From a virus, in the IMG/VR virus record IMGVR_UViG_3300032093_000313, positions 1 to 40,518 of that record: a DNA stretch of 40,518 bases. One strand, 5' to 3'. Shown in pieces: positions 28,442 through 36,911 of the stretch (positions within the stretch are counted from its first letter, which is position 1; each line of letters opens with the position of its first letter). The notes beneath the pieces were generated by a model. That model was not told where the DNA came from, did no database searches, and saw only the letters and a program-made list of their open reading frames with translations. The position numbers were made by a program, and so were the translations under genes.

Positions 28442-28946
28442 CTTCGCCGTCCTCAATCCACTTGAAGCCGTACAGGTCGGCAGCGTGATGCTCGTTCTCA
28501 CGCACGACGAGCGTGATCTCGTCGCCATTTTCGATGCCAGCATCCTTCAGTTTGTCGGTGACGTGCGGAACAATAAATACTATTAGCGCCTCGTCCGTGA
28601 CCCCGAACGAAAAGTCGGCGTTTTCGTGGATGCGCGTGATCTCAACGCGCTCCTTCCATGATCTCTTCGGAGCTGGCCTTGGCTCTTCGTGGATTGGAGC
28701 ATCGACGGTTTGCGGCTTGAAGCGGCTTCTCGTTTCGATGAATAACTGCCTCTGTTCCCATGTCGAGATCGGAGCCGGCGAGCCTGTGGCGATCGCCAGC
28801 AGCTGCCTCAAGTTCGTTTCTGTTGGAGAGCAAACAAGGTTGAGCCAGTTGCGAACCGTTTGATCGGAGACATGAGCGTGCTGCGCGAGCGCAATCACTG
28901 AACCGGCTTTCTTAAAAGCTTCCGAGATAACTTCTGCGGGATACAT
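28431..28946 (-). CDS. HTH regulator with C-terminal domain of unknown type
   Basis: 171 aa. Residues 3-50 form a Cro/YdaS-like HTH (EVISEAFKKAGSVIALAQHAHVSDQTVRNWLN). The C-terminal half (ITRIHENADFSFGVTDEALIVFIVPHVTDKLKDAGIENGDEITLVVREN) looks like a small beta-barrel. It may regulate the early operon; it is the second gene of that operon. A clear Shine-Dalgarno (AGAAGGAA) precedes the ATG. Confidence 0.7.
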   Translation of the reverse strand: MYPAEVISEAFKKAGSVIALAQHAHVSDQTVRNWLNLVCSPTETNLRQLLAIATGSPAPISTWEQRQLFIETRSRFKPQTVDAPIHEEPRPAPKRSWKERVEITRIHENADFSFGVTDEALIVFIVPHVTDKLKDAGIENGDEITLVVRENEHHAADLYGFKWIEDGEDGD

Positions 28947-28963
28947 GCGTAGAGTTCCTTCTG

Positions 28964-29053
28964 TTACGGGATAAAGTTTTCAGCGACGAACATCATCAGG
29001 ATCGACCAGAAAAGTGCGATCCAGAGAATGTGTGGGATGCGAAGTTCGTTCAT
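28964..29053 (-). CDS. 29-aa membrane peptide, first gene of the early operon
   Basis: 29 aa with one hydrophobic segment (residues 7-23, PHILWIALFWSILMMFV), preceded by Arg5 and ended by FIP. Strong ribosome-binding site (GGAGAGAGAAACAC-ATG). Its position directly downstream of the shared 23-bp element makes it the first product of the early transcript. Function unknown. Confidence 0.7.
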   Translation of the reverse strand: MNELRIPHILWIALFWSILMMFVAENFIP

Positions 29054-29088
29054 GTGTTTCTCTCTCCTATTGATGCGCTAACGCTAAC

Positions 29089-29111
29089 GCCTTGCGCGCT
29101 AGACACAAGCG
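29089..29111 (-). promoter_or_regulatory. Shared 23-bp element upstream of the early operon
   Basis: On the minus strand this stretch matches 31173-31195 (plus strand) at 21 of 23 positions; the core can be written CTTGYGTCTAGCGCRCAAG, where the two differences are transitions. CTTGYG and CRCAAG are imperfect inverted half sites. It lies 36 bp before the early gene start and is probably an operator or promoter part. The surrounding non-coding region is 29054-29283. Confidence 0.6.
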
Positions 29112-29163
29112 AAATCGACATATCGGCACGCTCAAGATTTACACGCTCGGCCCGAAATGGGGT

Positions 29164-29209
29164 GGGGCCTGTCCCGGCTCGGGAGGAGAGGAGAAGCAGG
29201 ACAGGCCCC
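29164..29209. other. Large hairpin in the 230-bp gap before the early operon
   Basis: GGGGCCTGTCC (29164-29174) and GGACAGGCCCC (29199-29209) form a perfect 11-bp stem with a 24-nt loop. There is no T-tract on either strand. It lies between the stop of the gene at 29284 and the early promoter region, so a factor-dependent terminator is possible; attachment-site or cohesive-type roles are untested. Confidence 0.45.
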
Positions 29210-29283
29210 GGCGTCTGTGCGGACGCGCCAACGGGGAGCGCAGCTCGACCCGTCAGGGAAGAATGGCAGAAAGTCTCAGGGGG

Positions 29284-31110
29284 TCAATACTGCTGGTCTT
29301 CGTTCGGATTGCCGAGAAGGCCGTAGGAGCCAGCGCCAACAGCTGCCGGGAACGCGAAGTAGCCAGCACGCGATGCGCTTGGAAGAGGCCGCACAGTGCC
29401 TTCTGCTGCCATGTAGCCGGCGTTCGACAGATCGTCACGAACACGCTGCATCTGGCCCATCGACATGCGCGGCAGCTTCTCAAGACCGGGGAACATAATT
29501 TCGTGCGGCTCGAGACGTCCACGGATACGATCCCACAGCATCCACTGGTTCGAGAATAGTCCCTGCCCCGCTTCGTTTGCAGCAGCAGCGTTTGCTTCCA
29601 ATGCCTTCACATACGGGCCTTGGATCATCTCAACCTTTTTCGGCTCTGGGCCGACCCAGTTCGTTTCGCGCAACGCCTGCGGAATACGCTCGTTGAACTC
29701 ACCCGTCTTTGCAACACGCATATTCGCCGCAGGGAGGTTGTTCACATACGCGAGCGCCTGCTCGACGAAGTGACCGCGACCGCCTGTCGTGTTCAGCATC
29801 TCGTCCATCGACTGCACACTTGTGCCGCGATCCTTGTTAAACCGATCTACAACAGTGTTTTCCCACGTTGCGCGCTTGGCCGGATCGTCAAAAAGATCGC
29901 CACGGAACTTCGTCACCATGTGACGGTCAATCGCTGAGATTGCTGCATCTTCAGGCGACTGCCACACAGTCGAAAGCGATCCAGTTTTTGCTTTCAATCC
30001 GCGCGTTTCGTTCAGCACGCGCTCGACATGCGTTGCCCATTTCTGTGCGTCACTCATGCCTGCAAACGATGGATCGTTTGCATTGAAACGGAAGAAGTCA
30101 GGACGATCGCGCATCTTCTGCGTGAACTCTGCGATGTCTGAATAGTTTGCAGAACCAGATGCGCCGAGACCGCCCTTCTCAGCTGCGTTAAGGCCGAGAC
30201 GTTCCGTGATTTGATTTGAATACGCCTGACGTTCTTTGAGAGCGTCAGCTGGTGTTGCAGCGCCTTGTCCCGTTTTGTAGTCATACGGGATCATCTCGTT
30301 CCACCGCTTCAGGTCTTCTGGACCTTTCACCATTGCGCGCTGAAGCGCCAGCTCGTTCGGCGTCAGCGGCTGGTTCGGAGAGATCATTCCGAAAATCATT
30401 TGATTGGTGATCTGCTCGTTCGACGGACCACCGGGACCGGGCTGCATCGCTGCGACCATGCGGTTATGAACGGATTGGTGCACAGCAGGAGGCAGATCGT
30501 TTGGATCAATGCCTTGTGATTTCATGTGTAGCAAATCGTAATAAGTGAACGGACCTTCACCACCGGGAACAGTGATCTCACGACCGCTGTTCGTCGTGAT
30601 TTTTTGAAGGCCTTTTTCCCATTCCTTCACATTTGCTGGGCCGAGATTATCGACGCCATATTGTTTCCCGAAGTCATGCCAATCCTTTGGAGACCATTCG
30701 CTGACATCTTTGCCTTTGAAACGAACGTCAGCCGTGTCTTTACCAAGAGTGCCATCAATCGCCTGCTTGACCTTCTTAATGCCGCTCTTGGCCTTTTCCG
30801 TCACCGCACCGACGACACCAGCTTCGGCATCTGCCGGGTCCATTGCGGCGATAGCGCCGCCAGCGATGCGCCGGCCAACTTTTGCGCCGGGACCGCCTGC
30901 GACCATTAAGCCAACATCTACAGCATCCTGCGGGATCGCCATCTCAAGAATGCCCTGACGCCCTTCGATCTTCCCACCGACCCGCTCCGCTTCGCGCGCG
31001 GCCCGCTCTGGCGACATCCCGCGCGAGACAAGATATTGGAATGTGTTTTCTCGGGAAGTCTTCCCAAGGTTTTTCCAAGCGTCGATCGCCGTGTCGAGGA
31101 TGCCAGCCAT
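29284..31110 (-). CDS. Internal virion-type large protein (DUF7178-like)
   Basis: 608 aa from MAGILDTAIDAWK; an ATG in a good ribosome-binding context (AAGGGGC) fixes this start, and an upstream in-frame extension of 29 codons is rejected. N-terminal GVGxxAKV-like hydrophobic/Gly-rich segments (about 70-110) suggest membrane interaction. The region NQMIFGMISPNQPLTPNELALQRAM, then AVHQSVHNRM and a long C-terminal NWVGPEPKKVEMI stretch match a phage protein family seen among internal virion and ejection proteins. It lies beyond the integrase, just outside the rest of the structural operon. Confidence 0.6.
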   Translation of the reverse strand: MAGILDTAIDAWKNLGKTSRENTFQYLVSRGMSPERAAREAERVGGKIEGRQGILEMAIPQDAVDVGLMVAGGPGAKVGRRIAGGAIAAMDPADAEAGVVGAVTEKAKSGIKKVKQAIDGTLGKDTADVRFKGKDVSEWSPKDWHDFGKQYGVDNLGPANVKEWEKGLQKITTNSGREITVPGGEGPFTYYDLLHMKSQGIDPNDLPPAVHQSVHNRMVAAMQPGPGGPSNEQITNQMIFGMISPNQPLTPNELALQRAMVKGPEDLKRWNEMIPYDYKTGQGAATPADALKERQAYSNQITERLGLNAAEKGGLGASGSANYSDIAEFTQKMRDRPDFFRFNANDPSFAGMSDAQKWATHVERVLNETRGLKAKTGSLSTVWQSPEDAAISAIDRHMVTKFRGDLFDDPAKRATWENTVVDRFNKDRGTSVQSMDEMLNTTGGRGHFVEQALAYVNNLPAANMRVAKTGEFNERIPQALRETNWVGPEPKKVEMIQGPYVKALEANAAAANEAGQGLFSNQWMLWDRIRGRLEPHEIMFPGLEKLPRMSMGQMQRVRDDLSNAGYMAAEGTVRPLPSASRAGYFAFPAAVGAGSYGLLGNPNEDQQY

Positions 31111-31172
31111 ATTTAGCCCCTTTTGGCCCTGTGGATAGACGTTTATGCCATAGCCTCGCCCTCCACACAAAC

Positions 31173-31204
31173 CGCTTGCGTCTAGCGCACAAGGCACCTA
31201 TTGT
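31173..31204 (+). promoter_or_regulatory. Integrase promoter containing the shared 23-bp element
   Basis: The shared element (31173-31195) overlaps TTGCGT (31176-31181), followed after 17 bp by TATTGT (31199-31204). These are moderate -35 and -10 matches for a sigma-70-like promoter, 27 bp before the integrase ATG. The element would cover -35 and spacer, so a protein bound to it should block or alter integrase transcription. Confidence 0.55.
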
Positions 31205-31230
31205 TCGGGGTAACGGAGAAGGAGAAACCC

Positions 31231-32307
31231 ATGAACGTGACCCTGTTTGAGCGCACCCCCGGCGTCTGGCGCGTCCGCATCGAGACGCAAGAAAACGGCA
31301 AGCGGAAGTTCCGCACGGAGACGCTGCGCGGAACGGAACTCGACGCAAACGCCCGCAAGGTCGAAATACTGAAGGATCACCGATCGGGCGACCTCGTCCA
31401 CATCACGGACGACACCGTCAAGCAGCACTGGACGAAGTGGCAGAGCCGCCGTGTCGCCCTCAACCAGATCAGCGAGCTGACCTTCCAGAGCCAGCAGAAC
31501 CTCATCAATCCGTTCCTCGACGACTACGGCTCACGCCGCCTGCGCGACATCACGAAGGACGACATCGAGGATTTTTACCTGACCCGCATCCGCAAGGTTG
31601 CCGCAGGCACTATGACGATCACGCATCACCACCTGAAGGCGATGTTCAATCAGGCCGTCGAAGCAGGCGTGCTGGCGAAGAACCCCATGAAGCGCGTCAC
31701 GGCACCGAAAGGCGAGAGCGAAGCCCGCAAGCCTCTTGAGAAGCGCCACATCAAGGCACTGCTTGCACACGCTGCCGACAAGCCCCTCCTTGGCCGGATG
31801 ATCCGTCTGGCCCTTGCCACCGGCATGCGTCGGGGCGAGATGTGCGCCCTACGCTGGTCAGACATCGACATCGAGACCGGCATCATTCACGTCTCCCGCA
31901 CCGTCGTTCGCGTCGGGGCGAGCGAGTACGAGAAGAAGCCCAAGACCGCGAAGTCGATCCGCTCGATCCGCATGCCGAAGTCGTTGCGGGATGAACTGAA
32001 GGCGTGCGCCGGCAATCCCGACAAGCATGTCCTTCAGACCGTGTGGGGCGATCGTCCGACGCTGGCCTACATGACCAGCGCGACGAAGGATGCTTTGCGT
32101 GCGATCGGCCTAGACGAAGGCTACTGCCTGCACTCCACCCGCCACGCCCATGCCACGCATCTCCTACGCGCGAAGATGCCGCTGAAGGCCGTCTCCGAAC
32201 GCCTCGGCCATGCAAACGTCGAAGTCACCATGACCGTCTATGCTGGCGTCCTGACCGGCGACGATCAGGAGCTGGCCGACAGCATGGATCGGATCGTGAA
32301 TGGCTGA
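31231..32307 (+). CDS. int: Tyrosine integrase
   Basis: 358 aa from ATG at 31231 (GGAGAAGGAG ribosome-binding site); an earlier TTG is rejected. N-terminal arm-binding and core-binding domains (about 1-165), then a catalytic domain with all key residues visible: Arg200 (TGMRRGE), Lys241, His301 and Arg304 (LHSTRH), His327 (RLGHAN) and Tyr337 (TVYAGV). It should integrate the phage into the host chromosome at an attachment site not identifiable here. Only plus-strand gene; ends 2 bp from the convergent gene at 32310. By eye it is GC-richer than the surrounding genes. Confidence 0.92.
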   Translation: MNVTLFERTPGVWRVRIETQENGKRKFRTETLRGTELDANARKVEILKDHRSGDLVHITDDTVKQHWTKWQSRRVALNQISELTFQSQQNLINPFLDDYGSRRLRDITKDDIEDFYLTRIRKVAAGTMTITHHHLKAMFNQAVEAGVLAKNPMKRVTAPKGESEARKPLEKRHIKALLAHAADKPLLGRMIRLALATGMRRGEMCALRWSDIDIETGIIHVSRTVVRVGASEYEKKPKTAKSIRSIRMPKSLRDELKACAGNPDKHVLQTVWGDRPTLAYMTSATKDALRAIGLDEGYCLHSTRHAHATHLLRAKMPLKAVSERLGHANVEVTMTVYAGVLTGDDQELADSMDRIVNG

Positions 32308-32309
32308 CC

Positions 32310-34292
32310 CTATCGTGAAGGCATGACCGTGTCGGTGAGCGGGTCTGCCAGCAAGCCGGGGACCAAGGCCCTCGGCACTGCGTAGCGGCCACGCTGCAAA
32401 GCACGCTGCGTCAGCTCGTCCATCACATTCTGCACAGCCGGCTGCGTGTTCTGGAAGAGCATGCGCCCTAGTTCGGCGTTTGTGCGCTGCGCTCCCTGCT
32501 CCGTCAGGCCGGTCGCCAGACGATCGCCTGCACGCTGGAACATGCCAGCGACAGCGCCGCCGAAGCCACCCGTCTGCATGTCGCGCAGCACGCCTGCTGA
32601 CGCCCGCATGCCTTCGCGGAACGCCTGATCCTGAGCCAGAAGCGGAGCCGTTTGCGAGATCGCCCGCAGCTGCCGGTTCGTGTTCGCCATCATAGCTTCG
32701 CGCTCAATGTCAGCGAACAAGGCGTTCGTGATCGAACGAACTTCGTCAGGATTGCGGCCCGTTGCGCCGAGCGCCGCTTCGATCTGCGCCTTGGCATTGC
32801 CAGAGCGGAACGCCCCGGTCACGTCCTGCCCCTCGATCTTCCGCCCGATCCGCTGGTTGACGGCATCAAGAGCGCCGATCAGGAAACCTTCCTTCTCAGA
32901 CGTGCCGAGCTTGGCGATGTCGCGTGCCGTGATCTCGGCGCGTTCGTTGAAGAGACGCTGGCCTGATTTCATGGCATCCATCACAGCTGACGGGCCAGCC
33001 CACGCAGCGCGCGCCTGCGCGTATTCAGGAGCCAGCTTGTCCACTTCATTGACGATCGCGTTCTTCAGCGTCGCCGCACGACGCGCCTCGCTGTTCGCCT
33101 TGCCTGTGATCGCGTCTGTGTTGCTCTCGATGATCCGATCGAGACCGCGCTTGACCATGTCGACGTCTTTGACCGTGTAGTCTCCGACGATCTTGCGCGC
33201 TCCGTCCGTGTTCGTCGCAACGAGGTTCGGAAACACCAGACCCTCGTAGCGCGCAGCACGCTGCGCCTCTGCGAACGCATCGTCAGGCGCGCGCATGATG
33301 AGTTCGTCGAGCGTCTTCGTGCGCGCGGGCTTTGCATAAGCCGCTTCGTAAAACGGAGTTGCGTCAGCCTTTCTCACCTTCTCGAGATCGTCGAGAACCG
33401 GGAAGAACTTCTGGTTCGTGCCTGTCGCCTTCTCAAAAGCCTGAGCCACGCGCGGACCCTGCTCGTCCATGCGTGTGACCAACTGCTCCGTGATCTCGCC
33501 ACGGTTCGCACCCGGCACGTTCAGCACGCGCCGGCTTTCGCCTGCGATCGAGCTGCCGGGATACATATCAGCGATGATCTCAGGCTTGACGCCTTGCGCC
33601 TGACGACGTGCGTAATCCGCAGCAACATCTGCCGGCGTCACACCCTGCTCACCGAGAACGTCGAGCATGCGGTTCTGCGCGCGCGTTGCAGGCGACGAAA
33701 AGGCATTGCTGACGACGGAGCCGACAACAGGAGCCGCAGCCCCTAGCACGCCACCGACGCCCAACCCGACAGCGCCTTCACCGAGCGCACGCTCTGCACG
33801 GTTCTCGAACCCGCCTTCGCCCTTGCCGAAGCCTTCGACAAGCCCCTGCGTTCCGCCGATTGCACCGCCACGCGCACCGCCTCTGACGATGTTACTGAGC
33901 AGCGTGCCTGTGCGCGCGACGTTTGCCGCCGCCGCAGGAGCCGATCCGCCACCCGTGAACGGGATCGCTGCAAGAGCCGCAACCGTCGGAGCCAGCGAAC
34001 CGCCGACTTCCGCTGTCGTCGCGGCGATCGGACGCTCACGCTGCGTCGTCTCAACCTTCTTGCGAACGTCGGCAAGTTCTTCTTCGTAACTGCGGCCACC
34101 CGGCAAAAGAGAGCGTGCATAGGCTTCGGCTTCGTCGCCGTAGCCCATCATCAAGCCTTGCCCGACACCGACGCGCCCGATTACATCACTCAAAACAGAC
34201 GATGTCGGTTCGGGTTGCTTCTCCTTGTACCTGTCCCAAGGAGCGCCCGCTTCTTTCTCTTTTTTCGCATAATTCTCCCAAGGACCAGCCAT
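32310..34292 (-). CDS. Internal virion/DNA-ejection-type protein
   Basis: 660 aa from MAGPWENYAKK (ATG at 34292 overlapping the previous stop as TGATG). Residues about 40-60 and 95-200 carry glycine-zipper-like hydrophobic stretches (IGRVGVGQGLMMGYG, VGGSLAPTVAALAAIPFTGGG, GLGVGGVLGAAAPVVGSVV), expected for proteins that insert in the host envelope on ejection. The remainder is long, charged and helical. Convergent with the integrase. P22 ejection proteins have comparable size and position. Confidence 0.65.
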   Translation of the reverse strand: MAGPWENYAKKEKEAGAPWDRYKEKQPEPTSSVLSDVIGRVGVGQGLMMGYGDEAEAYARSLLPGGRSYEEELADVRKKVETTQRERPIAATTAEVGGSLAPTVAALAAIPFTGGGSAPAAAANVARTGTLLSNIVRGGARGGAIGGTQGLVEGFGKGEGGFENRAERALGEGAVGLGVGGVLGAAAPVVGSVVSNAFSSPATRAQNRMLDVLGEQGVTPADVAADYARRQAQGVKPEIIADMYPGSSIAGESRRVLNVPGANRGEITEQLVTRMDEQGPRVAQAFEKATGTNQKFFPVLDDLEKVRKADATPFYEAAYAKPARTKTLDELIMRAPDDAFAEAQRAARYEGLVFPNLVATNTDGARKIVGDYTVKDVDMVKRGLDRIIESNTDAITGKANSEARRAATLKNAIVNEVDKLAPEYAQARAAWAGPSAVMDAMKSGQRLFNERAEITARDIAKLGTSEKEGFLIGALDAVNQRIGRKIEGQDVTGAFRSGNAKAQIEAALGATGRNPDEVRSITNALFADIEREAMMANTNRQLRAISQTAPLLAQDQAFREGMRASAGVLRDMQTGGFGGAVAGMFQRAGDRLATGLTEQGAQRTNAELGRMLFQNTQPAVQNVMDELTQRALQRGRYAVPRALVPGLLADPLTDTVMPSR

Positions 34293-35608
34293 CAGATTTT
34301 CTCCCAACTGTTGCGATCTTTGGGATCGCCGCCCTTGAAGCGATAGCCATCTTGGACCGTTCCGATTGCAGGCCCGCCGCTGATCTCACCGAGCAGCTGC
34401 TTTAGCTGCGGCGTCAGGATGCTCTGACGGTTGAGAGCCGTCAGCTGGTTCCGCATCTCGTTCGCCGTGATCTCTTGGTTTTGGTATTTCGTGATGATGT
34501 CACCACGACGGATGTTGATGTCAGCCTTCTGCTTAAACACTTCCGCAATCGTGCGGTTTGCGTCTGGCTTATTCTGCAATGCAGGAAGGCTACGAAGCAT
34601 GCCTTCGTATTCGATGTCAGACGTTGCGCCTGAACCTTCGACACGAAGCGTCGGAGCGATGCGGTTAACGAACGAATTGAACAAGACGCCAGCAGACGAA
34701 ACGCCGGGAAATGCCTGTGCAAGTCGGCCTGTGACCGGACCCTGCGGAGCCATCGTTATGAGTTCATCAAGGACTTGGAAGTCCTGAAGTGACCCACCAG
34801 CAGTGTTCGCCGCAGCCTGCAACTTGCTGAGACGTGCGCCCTCATCCTTCGAAAGCTCTTTACGAAGATCGGCATCTGCGTTCGTATCGCCGCCGATGTT
34901 GACCGTCGTATTGCTGCCGCCGAGAACCTTCGGTCCTTCCGAAGTCATGTAGGCAGGAACTTCTGGCTTGATGCCGAACGTCGTGCGCTCTTCAGCCGTC
35001 ATCGGGCGATAAGCCGGAGGAGCGAACCGCTTCGCATACAGATCAGGCTGCGCCTTAAACAGAACCTTTTGCTGCTCGTTCAGGTTCGGATCGGCGTCGA
35101 TCGCACTGAAGAGTTGCTGACGGGTTGTCTGACCTGAACGCAGTTGCTCAAGCTCAATGCGCTTTGCTTCCAATGCTTCAGGAGACTGCGACATGCGGTT
35201 CGCAAGCAGCTGGCGCACGCCGCCACGACCAAGGAATTGAGCCTGCTGCGGCGAGATGCCGAGCGACTGAAGTTGCGCCGGGTCTTTCAGCACTTCACCG
35301 AGCCGCTTGTCCTCTTCCATCTCCTGCTGCTCGCGCTGCGTGCGCGCCTGCATCAGACGCCGTTGTGAGGCGTTGTAAAGATCAGTGTTGAGGCTTCCGC
35401 CGGCTTGACCGAGTTGCGCGAGGTACGCAGCGCGTTGCTGCGGAGCCATAGGCTGACCGGCAGCAAGAAGCAGCGCGCTCATGTTGCCGATCGAGTTCCA
35501 CGCAGCCTGCCGCACGTCCGACATCGGGACGCCGTAGCGCGGATCAATCTTGGACGGATCGGAGTAATCGCCGCCGCCCGTGAAGAAATCGAGAAGACCT
35601 TGGACCAT
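34292..35608 (-). CDS. Internal virion/ejection-type protein
   Basis: 438 aa. Gly/Ala-rich start (GLLDFFTGGGDYSDP), QQ-rich helical region (QRRLMQARTQREQQEMEEDKRLGEVL), and ELSKDEGARLSKLQAAANTAG in the middle (about 250-270) followed by LVDELI-like and EGSGATSDIEYEGMLRSLP, a pattern widespread in phage structural proteins of this type. It probably travels in the head and is ejected with DNA. TGATG couplings on both sides. Confidence 0.6.
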   Translation of the reverse strand: MVQGLLDFFTGGGDYSDPSKIDPRYGVPMSDVRQAAWNSIGNMSALLLAAGQPMAPQQRAAYLAQLGQAGGSLNTDLYNASQRRLMQARTQREQQEMEEDKRLGEVLKDPAQLQSLGISPQQAQFLGRGGVRQLLANRMSQSPEALEAKRIELEQLRSGQTTRQQLFSAIDADPNLNEQQKVLFKAQPDLYAKRFAPPAYRPMTAEERTTFGIKPEVPAYMTSEGPKVLGGSNTTVNIGGDTNADADLRKELSKDEGARLSKLQAAANTAGGSLQDFQVLDELITMAPQGPVTGRLAQAFPGVSSAGVLFNSFVNRIAPTLRVEGSGATSDIEYEGMLRSLPALQNKPDANRTIAEVFKQKADINIRRGDIITKYQNQEITANEMRNQLTALNRQSILTPQLKQLLGEISGGPAIGTVQDGYRFKGGDPKDRNSWEKI

Positions 35609-36138
35609 TATCGACCTCCACCGAACAGACCGCCGAAGATGCTTTGCAGCAAGCCCGGTTGTGGCGGGCCATAGCCGCCAGAAGACGCATCAGGAGCTAC
35701 CGAACCCTGCGGCGCTGGCGCATCAAGAAGGCCGCGCGTGTAGTAGTCGTTCACCATCTGCCCGTCTACGTTAATGAGCCGAGAACGCACTTTTGACAAG
35801 TCACCGCCAGCGAATTGATCGGCGTATGCCTGCGCGCCGGGACCGGCATCAGCAAGGCCCTTCGTGTAGCCCTGCACGTTGAACGCAGCCGGCATCGGCG
35901 GCCCTTGCATGGGAAGCGGACCCTGCACAGCAGACGAGCCGGGAGTAGGGCCGACGTTGCGAGCGGGGCCGGGAATAGGTGGCAGCATCGCCTGCACGCG
36001 CGGATCAGAGAACTGCGGCATGTTGCCGGCGATCGGGCTGCGCGGAACGAAACGGCCATTGCTGCCGAGCGTTGCATCGCCGCCGGGGAAGTTCGGCTGC
36101 ATCTGCTGGCGGTAAAATAAGAGATCGTTGATGTTCAT
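35608..36138 (-). CDS. Pro/Gly-rich virion-module protein
   Basis: 176 aa, low complexity: PPIPGPARNVGPTPGSS and PLPMQGPPMPAAF, with a short folded segment KGLADAGPGAQAYADQFAGGDLSKVRSRLINVDGQMVNDYYTRGLLD (about 94-140), and a Gly-rich end (LLQSIFGGLFGGGR). No domain recognised. Sits between the virion lysin and an ejection protein, so it is probably packaged. Confidence 0.55.
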   Translation of the reverse strand: MNINDLLFYRQQMQPNFPGGDATLGSNGRFVPRSPIAGNMPQFSDPRVQAMLPPIPGPARNVGPTPGSSAVQGPLPMQGPPMPAAFNVQGYTKGLADAGPGAQAYADQFAGGDLSKVRSRLINVDGQMVNDYYTRGLLDAPAPQGSVAPDASSGGYGPPQPGLLQSIFGGLFGGGR

Positions 36139-36911
36139 CCAAGTAGCCCTCTCATCTTAGGCAGCGGGCGAAACTGACCGCGATTGATTTGTGGAGCGGC
36201 AGGCGCAGGCATGCGCTGATCTTCTTCAGGCTGCTGCGCCAGCTTGGCGAGCTGAAGCAAACCGCTGGCAATGCCGGCAGCACCCTTCGACATATCGGCA
36301 CGTTGCGCCATGTCGATCTTCTGTTGCGCCGCCTGTTCTGTTGTCAAAGGTGTAGGAGCATCGACAAGGCTTGGCGCGATCGTGTTACCAAGCCATCGAG
36401 CTGCCGTGCCAAGGTCTGCCGAATAGACAGGAGCCGCAGGCGTTGCTGCGGCAACAGCAGGCGCGACAGCTGTACCATCTAGAAAATTAATATCCCGAGC
36501 TATTGAGCCGACCTTCGCTGAATAGTTAGGGTCTGTCGCATAGCCAGACTTTTGCAATTCAGCGAGTTGCGCATCCAACCCTTGCGCCTGACGCAAGCCT
36601 GAATATCTTTGATTTTCATTGATGAACTTCGCATAGTCCGCAGCACTATCGGCCATCGATCCATACTGGCGGAAACTATCTGCCGTGCGGTACATACCGC
36701 CATCGCCATATTCACTTGTCGAAAGCGTCTTCCCGCCGGGAGCGCCATGCGACTTGATGCCGAAATAGTTTTGCCCCGGTGCGCTCTTGCCGAAACCTGT
36801 TTCGATCGCAGCCTGACCAATGATGATGCGTGGATCAACGCCTGTTGCACGAGATGCTTCAAGCGCATACGGCATCATCTGCTGAATGAAACGTTTGCGC
36901 ATATCTTCCAT
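36135..36911 (-). CDS. GH73/FlgJ-like virion-associated peptidoglycan hydrolase
   Basis: 258 aa. N-terminal domain (about 1-150): RIIIGQAAIETGFGKSAPGQNYFGIKSHG with catalytic Glu37, then TADSFRQYGSMADSAADYAKF and QAQGLDAQLAELQKSGYATDPNYSAKV, a full match to the FlgJ/GH73 glucosaminidase fold. The remaining 110 residues are Ala/Pro-rich with no domain. It should locally open the cell wall during DNA entry, unlike the GH108 endolysin that acts at the end. TGATG coupling to the PP-loop gene. Confidence 0.85.
   Translation of the reverse strand: MEDMRKRFIQQMMPYALEASRATGVDPRIIIGQAAIETGFGKSAPGQNYFGIKSHGAPGGKTLSTSEYGDGGMYRTADSFRQYGSMADSAADYAKFINENQRYSGLRQAQGLDAQLAELQKSGYATDPNYSAKVGSIARDINFLDGTAVAPAVAAATPAAPVYSADLGTAARWLGNTIAPSLVDAPTPLTTEQAAQQKIDMAQRADMSKGAAGIASGLLQLAKLAQQPEEDQRMPAPAAPQINRGQFRPLPKMRGLLG

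Noticed and set aside
31111-31197. 29-codon N-terminal extension of the gene at 29284-31110
   Set aside because: It overlaps the integrase promoter region, and the ATG at 31110 has a good ribosome-binding site and a typical N-terminus.
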